In this document: one piece after another, positions 17,089 to 26,073 of the stretch | Layout: each line of letters begins with the position of its first letter | Numbering within the stretch: position 1 is the first letter of the stretch | Source of the DNA: JAQUBU01 sp036677685 | GTDB lineage: Bacteria; Bacillota; Syntrophomonadia; Syntrophomonadales; Syntrophomonadaceae | Length of the DNA: 64,000 nt | NCBI GenBank assembly: GCA_036677685.1 | Contig: JAVBWA010000039.1 | Coordinates: 6,632-70,631, forward strand | Direction of reading: 5' to 3' | The notes under the pieces: model-generated | What the model was told of the DNA's origin: nothing | Databases searched by the model: none | The model's input: only the letters and a program-made list of their open reading frames with translations | Program-made: the position numbers and the translations under genes

Positions 17089-18576
17089 ATGTTAGGGTCT
17101 ATAACTATTTCACTTGTAGTTATGGTGGTTATTGTTATTCTCGGCCTTGCGTTTTGGGCCAGGTATAAAACGGTTGGTCCCGATGAGGCCATGATCGTAA
17201 CCGGGTCGTTCTTGGGCAGCAAAAATGTGCTCTCAGATGATCCGGCGCGCAAAATCAAGGTTGTTCGGGGCGGCGGTGCCTTTATACTGCCTATTTTCCA
17301 GGAGGCAAATTTCTTGTCATTGTTATCGCATAAACTGGATGTTACAACACCGGAAGTATACACTGAACAGGGTGTTCCGGTAATGGCTGATGGAGTAGCA
17401 ATTATAAAAATCGGCGGCTCCACCGATGATGTGGTAACAGCTGCCGAGCAGTTTATGGGCAAGCCCACCGAAGCACTCCGTATGGAAGCCCAGGAAGTAT
17501 TGGAAGGACATCTCCGGGCCATATTAGGAACCATGACCGTAGAAGAGGTCTACCGCAATCGTGACAAATTTGCGCAGGAGGTGCAGGCGGTAGCTGCCAA
17601 CGATCTTAAGAAAATGGGGCTGCAGATTGTTTCCTTTACTATCAAGGATGTGCGCGACAAACAGGGATATCTGGATGCATTAGGTAAACCTAGAATTGCG
17701 GCAGTTAAAAGAGATGCTGAAATCGGAGAGGCCGAAGCCATACGGGACGCCCGCATTCAGAAGGCACTGGCCGACGAAGAGGGTCAAAAAGCTGAACTAA
17801 TGAGAGATACCAAGGTAGCTGAGGCATCCAAGGAAAAGGAACTGAAAATCGCCGCCTTCAAGCAGGAACAGGATACCGCCAAAGCTGAAGCCGATCAGGC
17901 CTACAATATCCAGCAGGCACGTTCGGAGCAGGTGGTTGTAGAAGAAAAAATGAAAGTTGAACTGGTTCGTAAAGATCGGGAGATTGACCTGCAAGAAAAA
18001 GAAATCGCTCGCCGGCAGAAGCAATACGATGCTGAAGTCAAGAAAAAGGCCGATGCTGACCGCTACTCGGTGGAGCAGGCCGCCGAGGCGGACAAAGCCA
18101 AGCGAATGCGGGAAGCCGATGCCCTGCAATATAAGATTGAAGCTGAAGCCAAGGCCAATGCCGAGCAAAAACGCCTGGAAGGTATGGCGATCGCAGATGC
18201 CGAAAGGGCTAAAGGTACAGCGGAAGCCGAGGTTATCCGTCTCCGGGGGCTGGCCGAAGCTGAAGCCAAGCAGAAACTGGCCGAGGCATTCGAAAAATTT
18301 GGTGAAGCAGCGGTTCTCGATATTATTGTAAAAATGCTGCCGGAACTGGCCGCCCGGATCGCCGATCCCTTGAATTCCATTGATAATCTGACTGTGGTTG
18401 ATACCGGCAATGGAGCAGGTGCCGCAAGATTAAGCAATTATGTAACCTCTCTGATGGCTACCGCACCAGATATGGTAAAGAGTGTATCAGGTATTGATTT
18501 GACCCAGATGATAAAAGATTTAACGCAAAAATCTGTTGACACCGCTTCTCTTCAAGCAGCGGCAGCAACAGAGTAG
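17089..18576 (+). CDS. floT: Flotillin family protein (FloT/YqiK type)
   Basis: 495 residues. One N-terminal membrane segment (5-24) is followed by the SPFH/band-7 domain (about 28-200), then a long Ala/Glu/Lys-rich coiled coil (200-400) with many EAE repeats. The C-terminal flotillin segment has LAEAFEKFGEAAVLDII. Flotillins scaffold membrane microdomains and work with NfeD partners, matching the gene just upstream. The ATG at 17089 has GGAGGG before it. A strong terminator at 18601 closes the operon. Confidence 0.93.
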   Translation: MLGSITISLVVMVVIVILGLAFWARYKTVGPDEAMIVTGSFLGSKNVLSDDPARKIKVVRGGGAFILPIFQEANFLSLLSHKLDVTTPEVYTEQGVPVMADGVAIIKIGGSTDDVVTAAEQFMGKPTEALRMEAQEVLEGHLRAILGTMTVEEVYRNRDKFAQEVQAVAANDLKKMGLQIVSFTIKDVRDKQGYLDALGKPRIAAVKRDAEIGEAEAIRDARIQKALADEEGQKAELMRDTKVAEASKEKELKIAAFKQEQDTAKAEADQAYNIQQARSEQVVVEEKMKVELVRKDREIDLQEKEIARRQKQYDAEVKKKADADRYSVEQAAEADKAKRMREADALQYKIEAEAKANAEQKRLEGMAIADAERAKGTAEAEVIRLRGLAEAEAKQKLAEAFEKFGEAAVLDIIVKMLPELAARIADPLNSIDNLTVVDTGNGAGAARLSNYVTSLMATAPDMVKSVSGIDLTQMIKDLTQKSVDTASLQAAAATE

Positions 18577-18600
18577 AGCCGAATTCTAGTCAGAATTAAT

Positions 18601-18646
18601 TAGCCAGGTCTGTGAAACCGATACAGACCTGGCTATTAAGTTGTTT
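18601..18646 (+). terminator. Terminator of the pspA-nfeD-flotillin operon
   Basis: A 13-bp perfect stem, TAGCCAGGTCTGT (18601-18613) with ACAGACCTGGCTA (18623-18635), is followed by TTAAGTTGTTT. Confidence 0.85.
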
Positions 18647-18766
18647 GGAGCCTGATTTTAATAACGGGAATAATTAAAAAGAAAAAAGCTATCCTTTCTT
18701 CAAAGCATATTCCTAATATTGAATGGAATAATAAGTTAGAAACTAAATATATGGGAGGTTAGTAGC

Positions 18767-19039
18767 TTGGAAATAAATAAATCTGAAACTTTCAGCCATT
18801 GGGAAGATTGGAAAGGGATGCTTGCCAAGGCAGTGTCAGTTGCCGAAATTGTTGGTATGTCTGAAAAAACTATTGAATCGATCGGTGTTAAAATCGGAAG
18901 TATTCTTTCAGCGGGAGTTGACCCTGAAAACAGAGAACAAAGGCTTCTTCAGGAATTATGGAAGGTAGGCAATGACAATGACAGAGCGGTTCTAACAAAA
19001 CTAATAATAAAGATGCTGCAAACCGATCTAAAGCATTAA
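18767..19039 (+). CDS. DUF3243 family protein
   Basis: 90 residues. It shows the DUF3243 pattern of clostridia and bacilli: HWEDWKGMLAKAVSVAE, a GMSEKTIESIGVKIG segment, then VDPENREQRLLQELWKVG and a final VLTKLIIKML helix. The molecular role is unknown. The start is TTG at 18767, seven nt after GGGAGGT. It is monocistronic, flanked by hairpins on both sides. Confidence 0.85.
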   Translation: MEINKSETFSHWEDWKGMLAKAVSVAEIVGMSEKTIESIGVKIGSILSAGVDPENREQRLLQELWKVGNDNDRAVLTKLIIKMLQTDLKH

Positions 19040-19048
19040 AAAGTAATA

Positions 19049-19084
19049 ATGGAGCAAGAGGAACGCTCCCTTGCTCCATAAAAG
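19049..19084 (+). terminator. Terminator after DUF3243 gene
   Basis: ATGGAGCAAG (19049-19058) pairs with CTTGCTCCAT (19070-19079). The tail AAAAGC is weak, so termination efficiency is uncertain. Confidence 0.6.
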
Positions 19085-19205
19085 CTCATTATTTGCTTAA
19101 TGCTTCGGAAGCATCCCTGATAATCTGCAGCCTCTTTTCAGTAAGTGAATTCAAAGCCGGTTAACAATTTTAGGAGGTATATTGCTTCAGAATCGCTTGT
19201 TTACC

Positions 19206-19916
19206 CTATAATTTACTTATCTCTTGAACAACATTTTGTCCGAATTCATTTTGGATATATTTGATTTTGATTTCCTCTTCGCTTTGCAGATTCAAGATTT
19301 CAAACCTGCTTCTGATTTTATCTGAAATCATAAATACTTTTGCGGCTTTTTCATCAGGCACCCCACTAATCTTAACTTCAAAAAAATTGTTGTCAGCCAA
19401 CCCAACATATCTGCCGCTGTCAGTTTTTAATACCGGTGCTGTAACCTCCTTGACTTTAAAAGTTTTGATAAGCTCATCCGCTTGGTTCTCCAGGGTCCGG
19501 AATTTTTTCGCTAGAGCTTCATCTCCCGGTGGTATTTGAACATCGGTAGCATGTGCCCAGCCAAAATAATATGCATCATTTTCACCCAGGTATTTAAGGC
19601 CATATACATCCCCCGCGTTATTTATGGTTTCTTTAGTGGATTCCGCCTTGCTGAATATTTCAATCCTCCCGACTACACCAAATATCATTTCGGGTTGAGT
19701 GGCCTGAATATCCCGGCTGAGCAAGTAAATAGTCCTGCCCTGTTCTTTTATCTCCACATTCTTTGCAAATTCCTTATCCAATATCAAGGCAAAGCCGTAT
19801 TTATCATTTACATACTTACTGGGACCAGCAGGATTTGTTTTCTGTATATTAAATAAAAAAATTAAGATTATTAATAATAAAGTTATCCCCGCAATTGCTA
19901 ATGTTCGCCTATTCAT
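19206..19916 (-). CDS. Membrane-anchored hypothetical protein
   Basis: 236 residues. A short basic N-terminus and one hydrophobic helix (7-23) suggest an anchored extracytoplasmic protein. The body is mixed alpha/beta, with YVNDKYGFALILDKEFAKNV near residue 35, a pattern seen in many small secreted proteins of clostridia that fold like PsbP/DUF domains. No catalytic motif is visible. GGAGGTGG precedes the ATG at 19916 by about ten nt. It sits alone between convergent or divergent neighbours. Confidence 0.6.
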   Translation of the reverse strand: MNRRTLAIAGITLLLIILIFLFNIQKTNPAGPSKYVNDKYGFALILDKEFAKNVEIKEQGRTIYLLSRDIQATQPEMIFGVVGRIEIFSKAESTKETINNAGDVYGLKYLGENDAYYFGWAHATDVQIPPGDEALAKKFRTLENQADELIKTFKVKEVTAPVLKTDSGRYVGLADNNFFEVKISGVPDEKAAKVFMISDKIRSRFEILNLQSEEEIKIKYIQNEFGQNVVQEISKL

Positions 19917-20075
19917 GGTAATATGCCACCTCCACTAAAATGTTTATCGAAAAACCGTCCTTAATGCAATACGCTATTTAAAAAGTTATCTTGCAAGGGA
20001 ATAAATACCTGAATTGCAGGCATTCTGCCCGATAGAAGGATTATAATCAAGCTCTGGCGAATTTTCTGGCATAGT

Positions 20076-20846
20076 ATGAAAGATTATCTTTTAAAAATGG
20101 CTTCTAACAATGATGAAAAGCTCCTGATAGCCCGGCTTAATGAACTGGTACAGAAAGCACTGCATGGGACAGCCGGGCAAAGTGGTTTTCTGGACCTCCG
20201 CCAACAGGAACTGGCTGCAGCGGTGGCTGTCAATGAGTCTATTGGCTGGTCGCTTTACGGTGGTTACGACGAAGCTGAACGCAAACGCATGTTGATCTGT
20301 CCTGAGTGGCAGGTCGAAGCCAATTCTCGAATTGCTTATCTGCGTATCGGTGTAAAAGGATCCCAGGAAGAAACTTTAAGTCATCGCGATTACCTGGGAG
20401 CGATATTGAATTTGGGTATTAAAAGAGAGAAATTGGGAGATATCATAGTGCATAGTTCAGGGGCCTTTATAATTGTGGATGACGCACTGGCTGCTTATAT
20501 TTGCCAGCAGCTCTCGCGAGTAAAACATGAGCACGTAGAGGCAGAACAAATTTGCTTTCATGAATTCCAATATGAGCCCCCCGAACTCACGTCTTTACAG
20601 GTCAGCCTGGCTTCGCTGCGTCTTGATGCTGCCGTTGCTGCTGCCTACAATCTATCACGCTCTGTGGTTGAGAGTCTTATCGAAGGTGGACAGGTAAAAC
20701 TAAACCATAAAGAGATTTATAAATCCGCCGCTCCGCTTAAGCCGGGTGATCTTATCACGGTTCGTGGTCAGGGACGCTTTCGTTTGGAAGATGTGGAAGG
20801 CTTAACACGAAAAGGCCGCTGCCGCGTACGCTTATCCCGCTGGTAA
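20076..20846 (+). CDS. ylmH: YlmH-family S4-domain RNA-binding protein
   Basis: 256 residues with the YlmH architecture: an N-terminal alpha/beta domain (about 1-90), a central domain with HRDYLGAILNLGIKREKLGDI, and a C-terminal S4 domain (about 180-245) with SLRLDAAVAAAYNLSRS and KLNHKEIYKSAAPLKPGD. YlmH binds rRNA or tRNA on ribosomes and is linked to rescue of stalled nascent chains in Firmicutes. It usually lies in the ylm/divIVA cell-division cluster; here it stands alone. No good ribosome site precedes ATG 20076, and an ATG at residue 8 is the alternative. Confidence 0.88.
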   Translation: MKDYLLKMASNNDEKLLIARLNELVQKALHGTAGQSGFLDLRQQELAAAVAVNESIGWSLYGGYDEAERKRMLICPEWQVEANSRIAYLRIGVKGSQEETLSHRDYLGAILNLGIKREKLGDIIVHSSGAFIIVDDALAAYICQQLSRVKHEHVEAEQICFHEFQYEPPELTSLQVSLASLRLDAAVAAAYNLSRSVVESLIEGGQVKLNHKEIYKSAAPLKPGDLITVRGQGRFRLEDVEGLTRKGRCRVRLSRW

Positions 20847-20915
20847 TATATATACATATAAAGGAATAGGTCATGGGAATTTGCGCAATATAATTACCGG
20901 AGGTGATGTATTAGC

Positions 20916-21986
20916 GTGAAGGTCTTACAAAAATTTAATAACTTTAAGAATCTAATCTCCGTAATATTAATTATCCTGCTGCTGATCGGGTGTAATGGGT
21001 GTAATGCAGTCAAGAAACCATTGCGATTTCCGGCTCCCAAAAAACTGCAGGTAATGGCTTTTTACGAAAAAGGCTGGAACGATCTTACTTTTGGTTTTCC
21101 TTCGCTTAAAGCACATTATAAAGACATCAGTATTCTTATGCCCTACTGGTATACTCTCAATACTGATGGCAGTATAAAAGTTTCAGCAGTAGGTTTGGAA
21201 CCTGATGTAATAGCTTTTATGCGCCAACATCCTGAGATTAAACTGCTTCCGCTGATAAACAAGGATTTGCTTAGCCAGTCTGTGCTTACGGACCCTAATA
21301 TAAGGGCAACAGCCATAAATAATATAGTCAAGACCATAGCAGACAATAAATTTGATGGTATTAATATTGATTTCGAGTTGCTTCCATCGCAAAACCGTGA
21401 TGATTTAACGGTCTTTGTCCGTGATTTGGCCAAACAATTGCATGCTCAAAAAAAAATGATATCGGTATCAGTAATGCCCAAACTGGATGGATTGGAGGAA
21501 ATAGGTGCAGCCTATGATTATGGTGCACTGGGTGGAATTGCCGACATAATAACCATTATGACTTACGACAAACACTCGGCAGGCAGCAAACCCGGTTCTG
21601 TTTCTCCATATAAATGGGTTGAAATAAACATCAAGGAAGCCCTGAAATCAATTCCGGCCAATAAGCTGGTGGTTTGCATTGGAGCCTATGGTTATGATTG
21701 GCCGGTTCCCCAGACAGCCGAAACAAAGTATATCGGCATGCGGGAGGCACAGCAGCGGGCCGATAACCACAAAGCTAAAGTTAAGTGGGATAATGAATCC
21801 CAATCTGCATTTTTCTTTTATTGGGATGAAGGAGTCAAACATGAAGTTTGGTTTGAAAACGGGTTTAGCATAACCAGAAAAGTAGCGTTAGCCCAAAAAT
21901 ATGGAATACGCGGAGTAGCCATATGGCGTATGGGATTTGAGGATGAGCAGTACTGGGTAAAATTACGCAAAGCCATCAATAAATAG
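20916..21986 (+). CDS. Glycoside hydrolase family 18 lipoprotein (YaaH-like)
   Basis: 356 residues. A signal peptide with lipobox LLIGC predicts lipidation at Cys26. The rest is a GH18 barrel with the catalytic signature DGINIDFE at 147-154 (Glu154 as acid), preceded by YWYTLNTDGSI and followed by MTYDKH and GVAIWRMG, all usual in the YaaH/SleL branch acting on peptidoglycan or cortex. It lacks LysM repeats. GTG at 20916 has GGAGGTGA upstream. A role in spore germination or wall turnover is inferred from the branch, not shown. Confidence 0.88.
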   Translation: MKVLQKFNNFKNLISVILIILLLIGCNGCNAVKKPLRFPAPKKLQVMAFYEKGWNDLTFGFPSLKAHYKDISILMPYWYTLNTDGSIKVSAVGLEPDVIAFMRQHPEIKLLPLINKDLLSQSVLTDPNIRATAINNIVKTIADNKFDGINIDFELLPSQNRDDLTVFVRDLAKQLHAQKKMISVSVMPKLDGLEEIGAAYDYGALGGIADIITIMTYDKHSAGSKPGSVSPYKWVEINIKEALKSIPANKLVVCIGAYGYDWPVPQTAETKYIGMREAQQRADNHKAKVKWDNESQSAFFFYWDEGVKHEVWFENGFSITRKVALAQKYGIRGVAIWRMGFEDEQYWVKLRKAINK

Positions 21987-22054
21987 GCAGGAAAAAATGC
22001 CTGATTGCCCAGCTTCTAAGGCTGTGTCAGATCATCCTGAAGTTAGACAGGTCA

Positions 22055-22084
22055 TAGAAAAAAAACCGTCCGCAAAATGGACGG
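22055..22084 (-). terminator. Terminator of the AAA+/SLOG gene
   Basis: On the minus strand CCGTCC pairs with GGACGG (22084-22079 and 22071-22066) and is followed by eight T residues. It lies between convergent genes, 69 nt after the AAA+ stop codon. Confidence 0.85.
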
Positions 22085-22152
22085 CAAAAACTTCATCAAT
22101 ATAATATATTTATTAAATCAAAAGTAATGGATACTACTTGCCTATCACCGGA

Positions 22153-24960
22153 TTAAAAATCAATATCCTGCCATTTACCAGCCGGCTGGCCGGGGAAATT
22201 TTTAAGGCGCACTTGGCCGTAGCGGCCCTGGTCAACCGGCGAAGACTCTCCACCTTTACTTCTATTCATCCAAATATGAAAAACTGGCAGATTGAGTTCC
22301 TGAGCCCGGGCAGCAATCTGTGCGGTGCAGGAAGCGTTGTTTTCCGCGTTGCCATCCCAGGCCACAATCATTAAATCACTGTGCTCGGCTATAAAATAGC
22401 CGGCTTTAAGGTAGGCTTCCTGGCGGGTGGGAGCCGGAGGCATTTCAATAATCTCCAGGGCGTCCCGGGACTGCCAGTACTCATATTCACTGCGCAAATC
22501 CTCAATTAAATTGTTCAAGGGTTGGTCGTCATTCAAGCCGAAATCACGAACATAATCATCCTGGGCGAAAGGAAGCACCGCAATCAAACGGGAGGCGTCG
22601 ATCTTCATAAAGGCGCGCGCCAGCAAACGGTTGGCGCCCATTGACAAATCAGAAAACACCAGGAGATAATGTTTGGGAAATCTATCTTTTATGAATTCAA
22701 TGACCCGATCAATTGCTCGCTGGAACTTTTCAGTATCCCGGGAGTCAAGGAGCACATGTCCCCGGATCCCTATCCGGAGTATCTCCCGGTGCCCCCATAT
22801 AATAAGATCATTGAATTCTTTGCTATTTACATGCATTTCAATAATATGTTCAGGGGGCAGACTGGATAATTCATACTTGCGCTTGTCGGCAAGGTTGCTC
22901 ATTTTCAAAAGATTTTCCAGAGAGCGTGTACCGTTTGTATATTTGCTTATCAGCAATAAGGCATCAAGCACGCCAGGCTCGATTAAATAGCAATTGTCAT
23001 GTTTGATCTGAGGGGCATTGGTTTCCAGGTACTGCCGAAGAATGAAGGCGCGGCGAATCATGTAGAGCCGGTCTTCGATTGTGTTAGGGTTGCCGTTAAT
23101 GCCCCGGATATTGATAAACGCGCGCAGGCGGCTGATAAAGTCGGGTTTCTTGGCCGCCCGGTCCTCGTCGTTGTTGCCGCTACGGAATTCGGCAAATGAA
23201 TAACGGGTGGCCCCGGCGAATACATATATTCCACCTCCCAGTGGATGGGTAATACCCTGATTGGTATATTCCCCGTCCTGCATGGGGGCCAGGAAGTAAC
23301 GCAGCCATCCCAACTCTCTCCCTTGATACGGGGTATCGAATTCATCCCAGAATACCAGAGGCGTTTTCCCTTTTAAATTGAGATCGCGAATCTGGTTGAA
23401 AGCGTTGGAAAGTTCGTCGGCGGCATCAAACTGGGATAAATTGAAAGTGAGCTGGGCTTCTGCTCCCATACCAAGCCCCCGGGCAATTTCCTTGATTACA
23501 AAAGACTTCCCAACTCCCGGAGGCCCAAAAACAGCAACACATAGAGGTTTATCAGGGTGCTTTTGCTGCAGATAATCACGCATGGCGTTATTGACGCTGC
23601 GAACCCCTTCTATTTCCTGGCGGTCAGCGCTGTACCAATAACCGATAGTCTCAACCGGTACATTCTGTAAAGCCGCCTGCGGCCCGCTGATGACAATGCT
23701 GCGTGCACAGGCAGTAACCGCTCCAACGCTTTGTTGATCATGCAGACTGCCTCCTGTTTCCAAATCCGGCAGCAAACTATTTTCCAGAATAGTCCATGTA
23801 CCGGATTGAGTGCTTGTAAGATGGTGTTTATCCACGAATATGCCCACGTCACTTATTCTATCCTGATAAGGAAGGCCGTCTCCCGTGCTGCGACCGGCGG
23901 TCAAATCCCGGTAAGCATTGGCTATGGTGTGGTAAGGAAACTGTAAATGCTTGTAACCGTTATTTTCTTCTACTACATCATACCCTTTGATAAGAACCAG
24001 CCGGGCTAGAATAGTTCCAATACGGGCTGTTTGGGCCCAGTCCATGTCCTCCTGGTTTTCCGCCCAACTGCTTGCCAGAGCGCATAGGATGCTGGTATTA
24101 TCACCAATCATTTGTCCTTCGACCAGACTGGCGAAGTCGCCCTCCTGACCGCTGCGATCAAATATCAAGGTGTTTAATTCCCGCCCGACAATTACTACCC
24201 CACTGGTGCCAATGGGGACAATTACCTGGTGAAATTTGATCTTCCGGGTGGAGCGGTCCACAAAGGGACAGTTGGGACTTAGCACAGCGGCGATTACTTC
24301 CTCCAGCATTCTTTCCCACGAAAGAGATACTCCGATTTTGACTGAACAAGCGCGCAGATCGCTTATAGAGGAAAGAATGCTGGTTCTCCCAGCCCAGCCC
24401 TTTTCAATTATGCGGTTTAAGAGCGGGTTTTCCCGGCCATCGTTATATTGGCCGAGTTTGTAGATAATATGCCCTGGTCCTTGACTGCGGTCTTCCAGAG
24501 ATAATATTTCCGGCCAGCCCTGGGGGCAGGAGCGAAATCCCAATCCGCTGTCCTGGACCACCAGCAAATCTGGACAGCCACGCAGGCGGGCGGAAGGATA
24601 ATCCCAGCCAGCCGGTTCAAACTCGTGCCACTGCCACAAGCGGAAAGAAGTATAAGCGAATCCGGGATTGGCAAATTCCTTCCATAAGGTCCAGGAAGTA
24701 GTTATCCGCCTGTCCCGGGGCCGGTTCAGCAGATCATCATCCAGCACGGTTCCTTCAACTTCAGCAAGCTGCGCAGATGCCATTTCTTTTATCAATTTTA
24801 AAACCAGAGCTGAGCCACCTGGCTTAGAACTCAATCGCACCCGAGATTCTTCTTTCTGCCTTTGCCAGTAATATACTCCGCCGCGAACCGTGATGTCTTC
24901 GTTATGAACTCTAAACCAGTCTACAGTAGGATCACCGCAAACTTGTATCAAAGTTTTCAT
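22153..24960 (-). CDS. Large AAA+ ATPase with N-terminal ribokinase-like start and C-terminal SLOG-like domain
   Basis: 935 residues from the ATG at 24960 (AGGGGAG just upstream; an ORF extension to 25089 lacks a ribosome site). Residues 1-60 begin QVCGDPTVDWFRV and reach GGSALVLKLIKEM, resembling the opening of ribokinase-like folds found on large AAA proteins; 60-430 I cannot assign. The AAA+ module has Walker A GPPGVGKS (479-486), Walker B PLVFWDEFD (534-542) and a late SLENLLKM helix like sensor 2. From about 725 to 900 a Rossmann-like region with FSDLSMGANRLLARA, AVLPFAQDDYVRDF and AEHSDLMIVAWDG matches SLOG/TIR-like nucleotide-sensor domains. Such domains often sense or process nucleotide-derived signals in defence or stress systems. 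The function here is inference. It is monocistronic. Confidence 0.8.
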   Translation of the reverse strand: MKTLIQVCGDPTVDWFRVHNEDITVRGGVYYWQRQKEESRVRLSSKPGGSALVLKLIKEMASAQLAEVEGTVLDDDLLNRPRDRRITTSWTLWKEFANPGFAYTSFRLWQWHEFEPAGWDYPSARLRGCPDLLVVQDSGLGFRSCPQGWPEILSLEDRSQGPGHIIYKLGQYNDGRENPLLNRIIEKGWAGRTSILSSISDLRACSVKIGVSLSWERMLEEVIAAVLSPNCPFVDRSTRKIKFHQVIVPIGTSGVVIVGRELNTLIFDRSGQEGDFASLVEGQMIGDNTSILCALASSWAENQEDMDWAQTARIGTILARLVLIKGYDVVEENNGYKHLQFPYHTIANAYRDLTAGRSTGDGLPYQDRISDVGIFVDKHHLTSTQSGTWTILENSLLPDLETGGSLHDQQSVGAVTACARSIVISGPQAALQNVPVETIGYWYSADRQEIEGVRSVNNAMRDYLQQKHPDKPLCVAVFGPPGVGKSFVIKEIARGLGMGAEAQLTFNLSQFDAADELSNAFNQIRDLNLKGKTPLVFWDEFDTPYQGRELGWLRYFLAPMQDGEYTNQGITHPLGGGIYVFAGATRYSFAEFRSGNNDEDRAAKKPDFISRLRAFINIRGINGNPNTIEDRLYMIRRAFILRQYLETNAPQIKHDNCYLIEPGVLDALLLISKYTNGTRSLENLLKMSNLADKRKYELSSLPPEHIIEMHVNSKEFNDLIIWGHREILRIGIRGHVLLDSRDTEKFQRAIDRVIEFIKDRFPKHYLLVFSDLSMGANRLLARAFMKIDASRLIAVLPFAQDDYVRDFGLNDDQPLNNLIEDLRSEYEYWQSRDALEIIEMPPAPTRQEAYLKAGYFIAEHSDLMIVAWDGNAENNASCTAQIAARAQELNLPVFHIWMNRSKGGESSPVDQGRYGQVRLKNFPGQPAGKWQDIDF

Positions 24961-25033
24961 AGTCTCCCCTCCCCGTCCATAAAACCCTGTATTAATTATA
25001 TAAAAGAGTATAAAGCAAATCTTTATCTGAATA

Positions 25034-25068
25034 CAAAAAACATAAGTCTCCGTTTTCAAAACGGAGAC
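25034..25068 (-). terminator. Terminator hairpin upstream of the AAA+ gene
   Basis: GTCTCCGTTTT (25046-25056) and AAAACGGAGAC (25058-25068) form a long stem. On the minus strand it is followed by TTATGTTTTTTG, so it likely ends the small membrane-protein transcript before the AAA+ gene. Confidence 0.7.
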
Positions 25069-25222
25069 CTCATTGTCAATAATGCTCAATATTAATATTT
25101 CCCTAATGTTATGTTATGCCGTCATTAATTGCAAGATCATTAGCCGCAGTATACCTGTATACTCAATTGCCATCGGCAGTTCTTAAGCAATTAATACTAT
25201 ACGGAATAGTGTTAATTTATAT

Positions 25223-25396
25223 TTAAAGGCTTTCTGCAATTCCGTTAGCCATACAAACAAAAATTATAAATCCAATAACCTGCAGGTAAGGAATGAGGCG
25301 TTTGAGAAAACTTTTGCGCACCAGCACACGTCTTACTATTATCTGTTTAGAAATTGTACTTTTCGGTATTTCTCTGGCAACACTAGCGTAATGCAT
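25223..25396 (-). CDS. 57-residue single-pass membrane protein
   Basis: A basic N-terminal half (MHYASVAREIPKS..., rich in Lys/Arg) precedes one hydrophobic helix (about 37-53). GGGAGG lies eight nt before ATG 25396, which supports translation; an earlier in-frame ATG at 25423 lacks a site. It is 262 nt upstream of the AAA+ gene in the same direction but separated from it by a hairpin. I do not recognise a family. Confidence 0.6.
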   Translation of the reverse strand: MHYASVAREIPKSTISKQIIVRRVLVRKSFLKRLIPYLQVIGFIIFVCMANGIAESL

Positions 25397-25571
25397 TGTA
25401 ATTCCTCCCTTAAATATAAGCAAGTTAATTTTAACACAAACAGAACAAATGTTCTACTACTTTTTTAAAATCTATAAACAAAATTTTAAATTTACATAGT
25501 TCTAAAACACTTATGTATAATAATGCGATGATTTGGACACAATTTCTGGAAAATGATTAGGGAGGTTTATT

Positions 25572-26048
25572 ATGACAATTTCATTAAGTGAATTTAACCA
25601 GTTAACAGCGAAGGAAAAGAAAGAAGTTCTGCAGGACCTTAAAAAGAATTTAGGTGTCAGCGGCATTGTGAAAGCCTGGGAAATCTCACGATCCAAAGTT
25701 TATTCCATGCTTAAAGAATTTGATATAGCTCTGGATTCCAAAAAAGGCCCAAAAACAAAAGCGGAAAAACCAAAAGTATCATTTGAAAAAGAAAACAAAG
25801 AAACAGGCAAGAAACTGCGGTCCTCATCCGAGCCAGGCCAGGATGTCATGGCGGAAGAGTACAAAAGCGGAAGAAGTGGCAAAACTTTTTCATGGGAGTC
25901 GGATATTATGGAAGAAGCCAAGTTTTCTCTTTATCTGGACACTCAGGGGACAGGAAAAATAATCAGTGAAACCTTGCAGTTGCTGCTGGGCTCCGAGCAA
26001 TTATCGAATTCCGATCTTCGTTTGAATATATCAATTGAAGAGATTTAG
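25572..26048 (+). CDS. Small helix-turn-helix protein of unknown role
   Basis: 158 residues. The N-terminal 55 residues contain a helix-turn-helix-like segment, LGVSGIVKAWEISRSKVYSM, in which KAWEISRSKVYSML looks like the recognition helix. A charged Lys/Glu-rich linker (60-105) leads to a C-terminal part with FSLYLDTQGTGKIISETLQ. GGGAGG is nine nt before the ATG. A terminator and repeat copy 2 follow. DNA binding is inferred from pattern only. Confidence 0.6.
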   Translation: MTISLSEFNQLTAKEKKEVLQDLKKNLGVSGIVKAWEISRSKVYSMLKEFDIALDSKKGPKTKAEKPKVSFEKENKETGKKLRSSSEPGQDVMAEEYKSGRSGKTFSWESDIMEEAKFSLYLDTQGTGKIISETLQLLLGSEQLSNSDLRLNISIEEI

Positions 26049-26073
26049 GGGGGCAAATATGCCCCCGGTTTTT
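26049..26073 (+). terminator. Terminator after the small HTH gene
   Basis: GGGGGC (26049-26054) pairs with GCCCCC (26061-26066), followed by GGTTTTT. The hairpin begins directly after the stop codon. Confidence 0.85.

Noticed and set aside
17797..18437. Minus-strand frames of 123-124 residues opposite the flotillin gene
   Set aside because: They mirror the Ala/Glu/Lys-rich coiled-coil codons of the real gene, whose composition keeps antisense frames open.
19095..19165. Short minus-strand frame reading like a protein end, ...LTEKRLQIIRDASEALSK
   Set aside because: About 21 codons after a stop, no ribosome site; at most a remnant.
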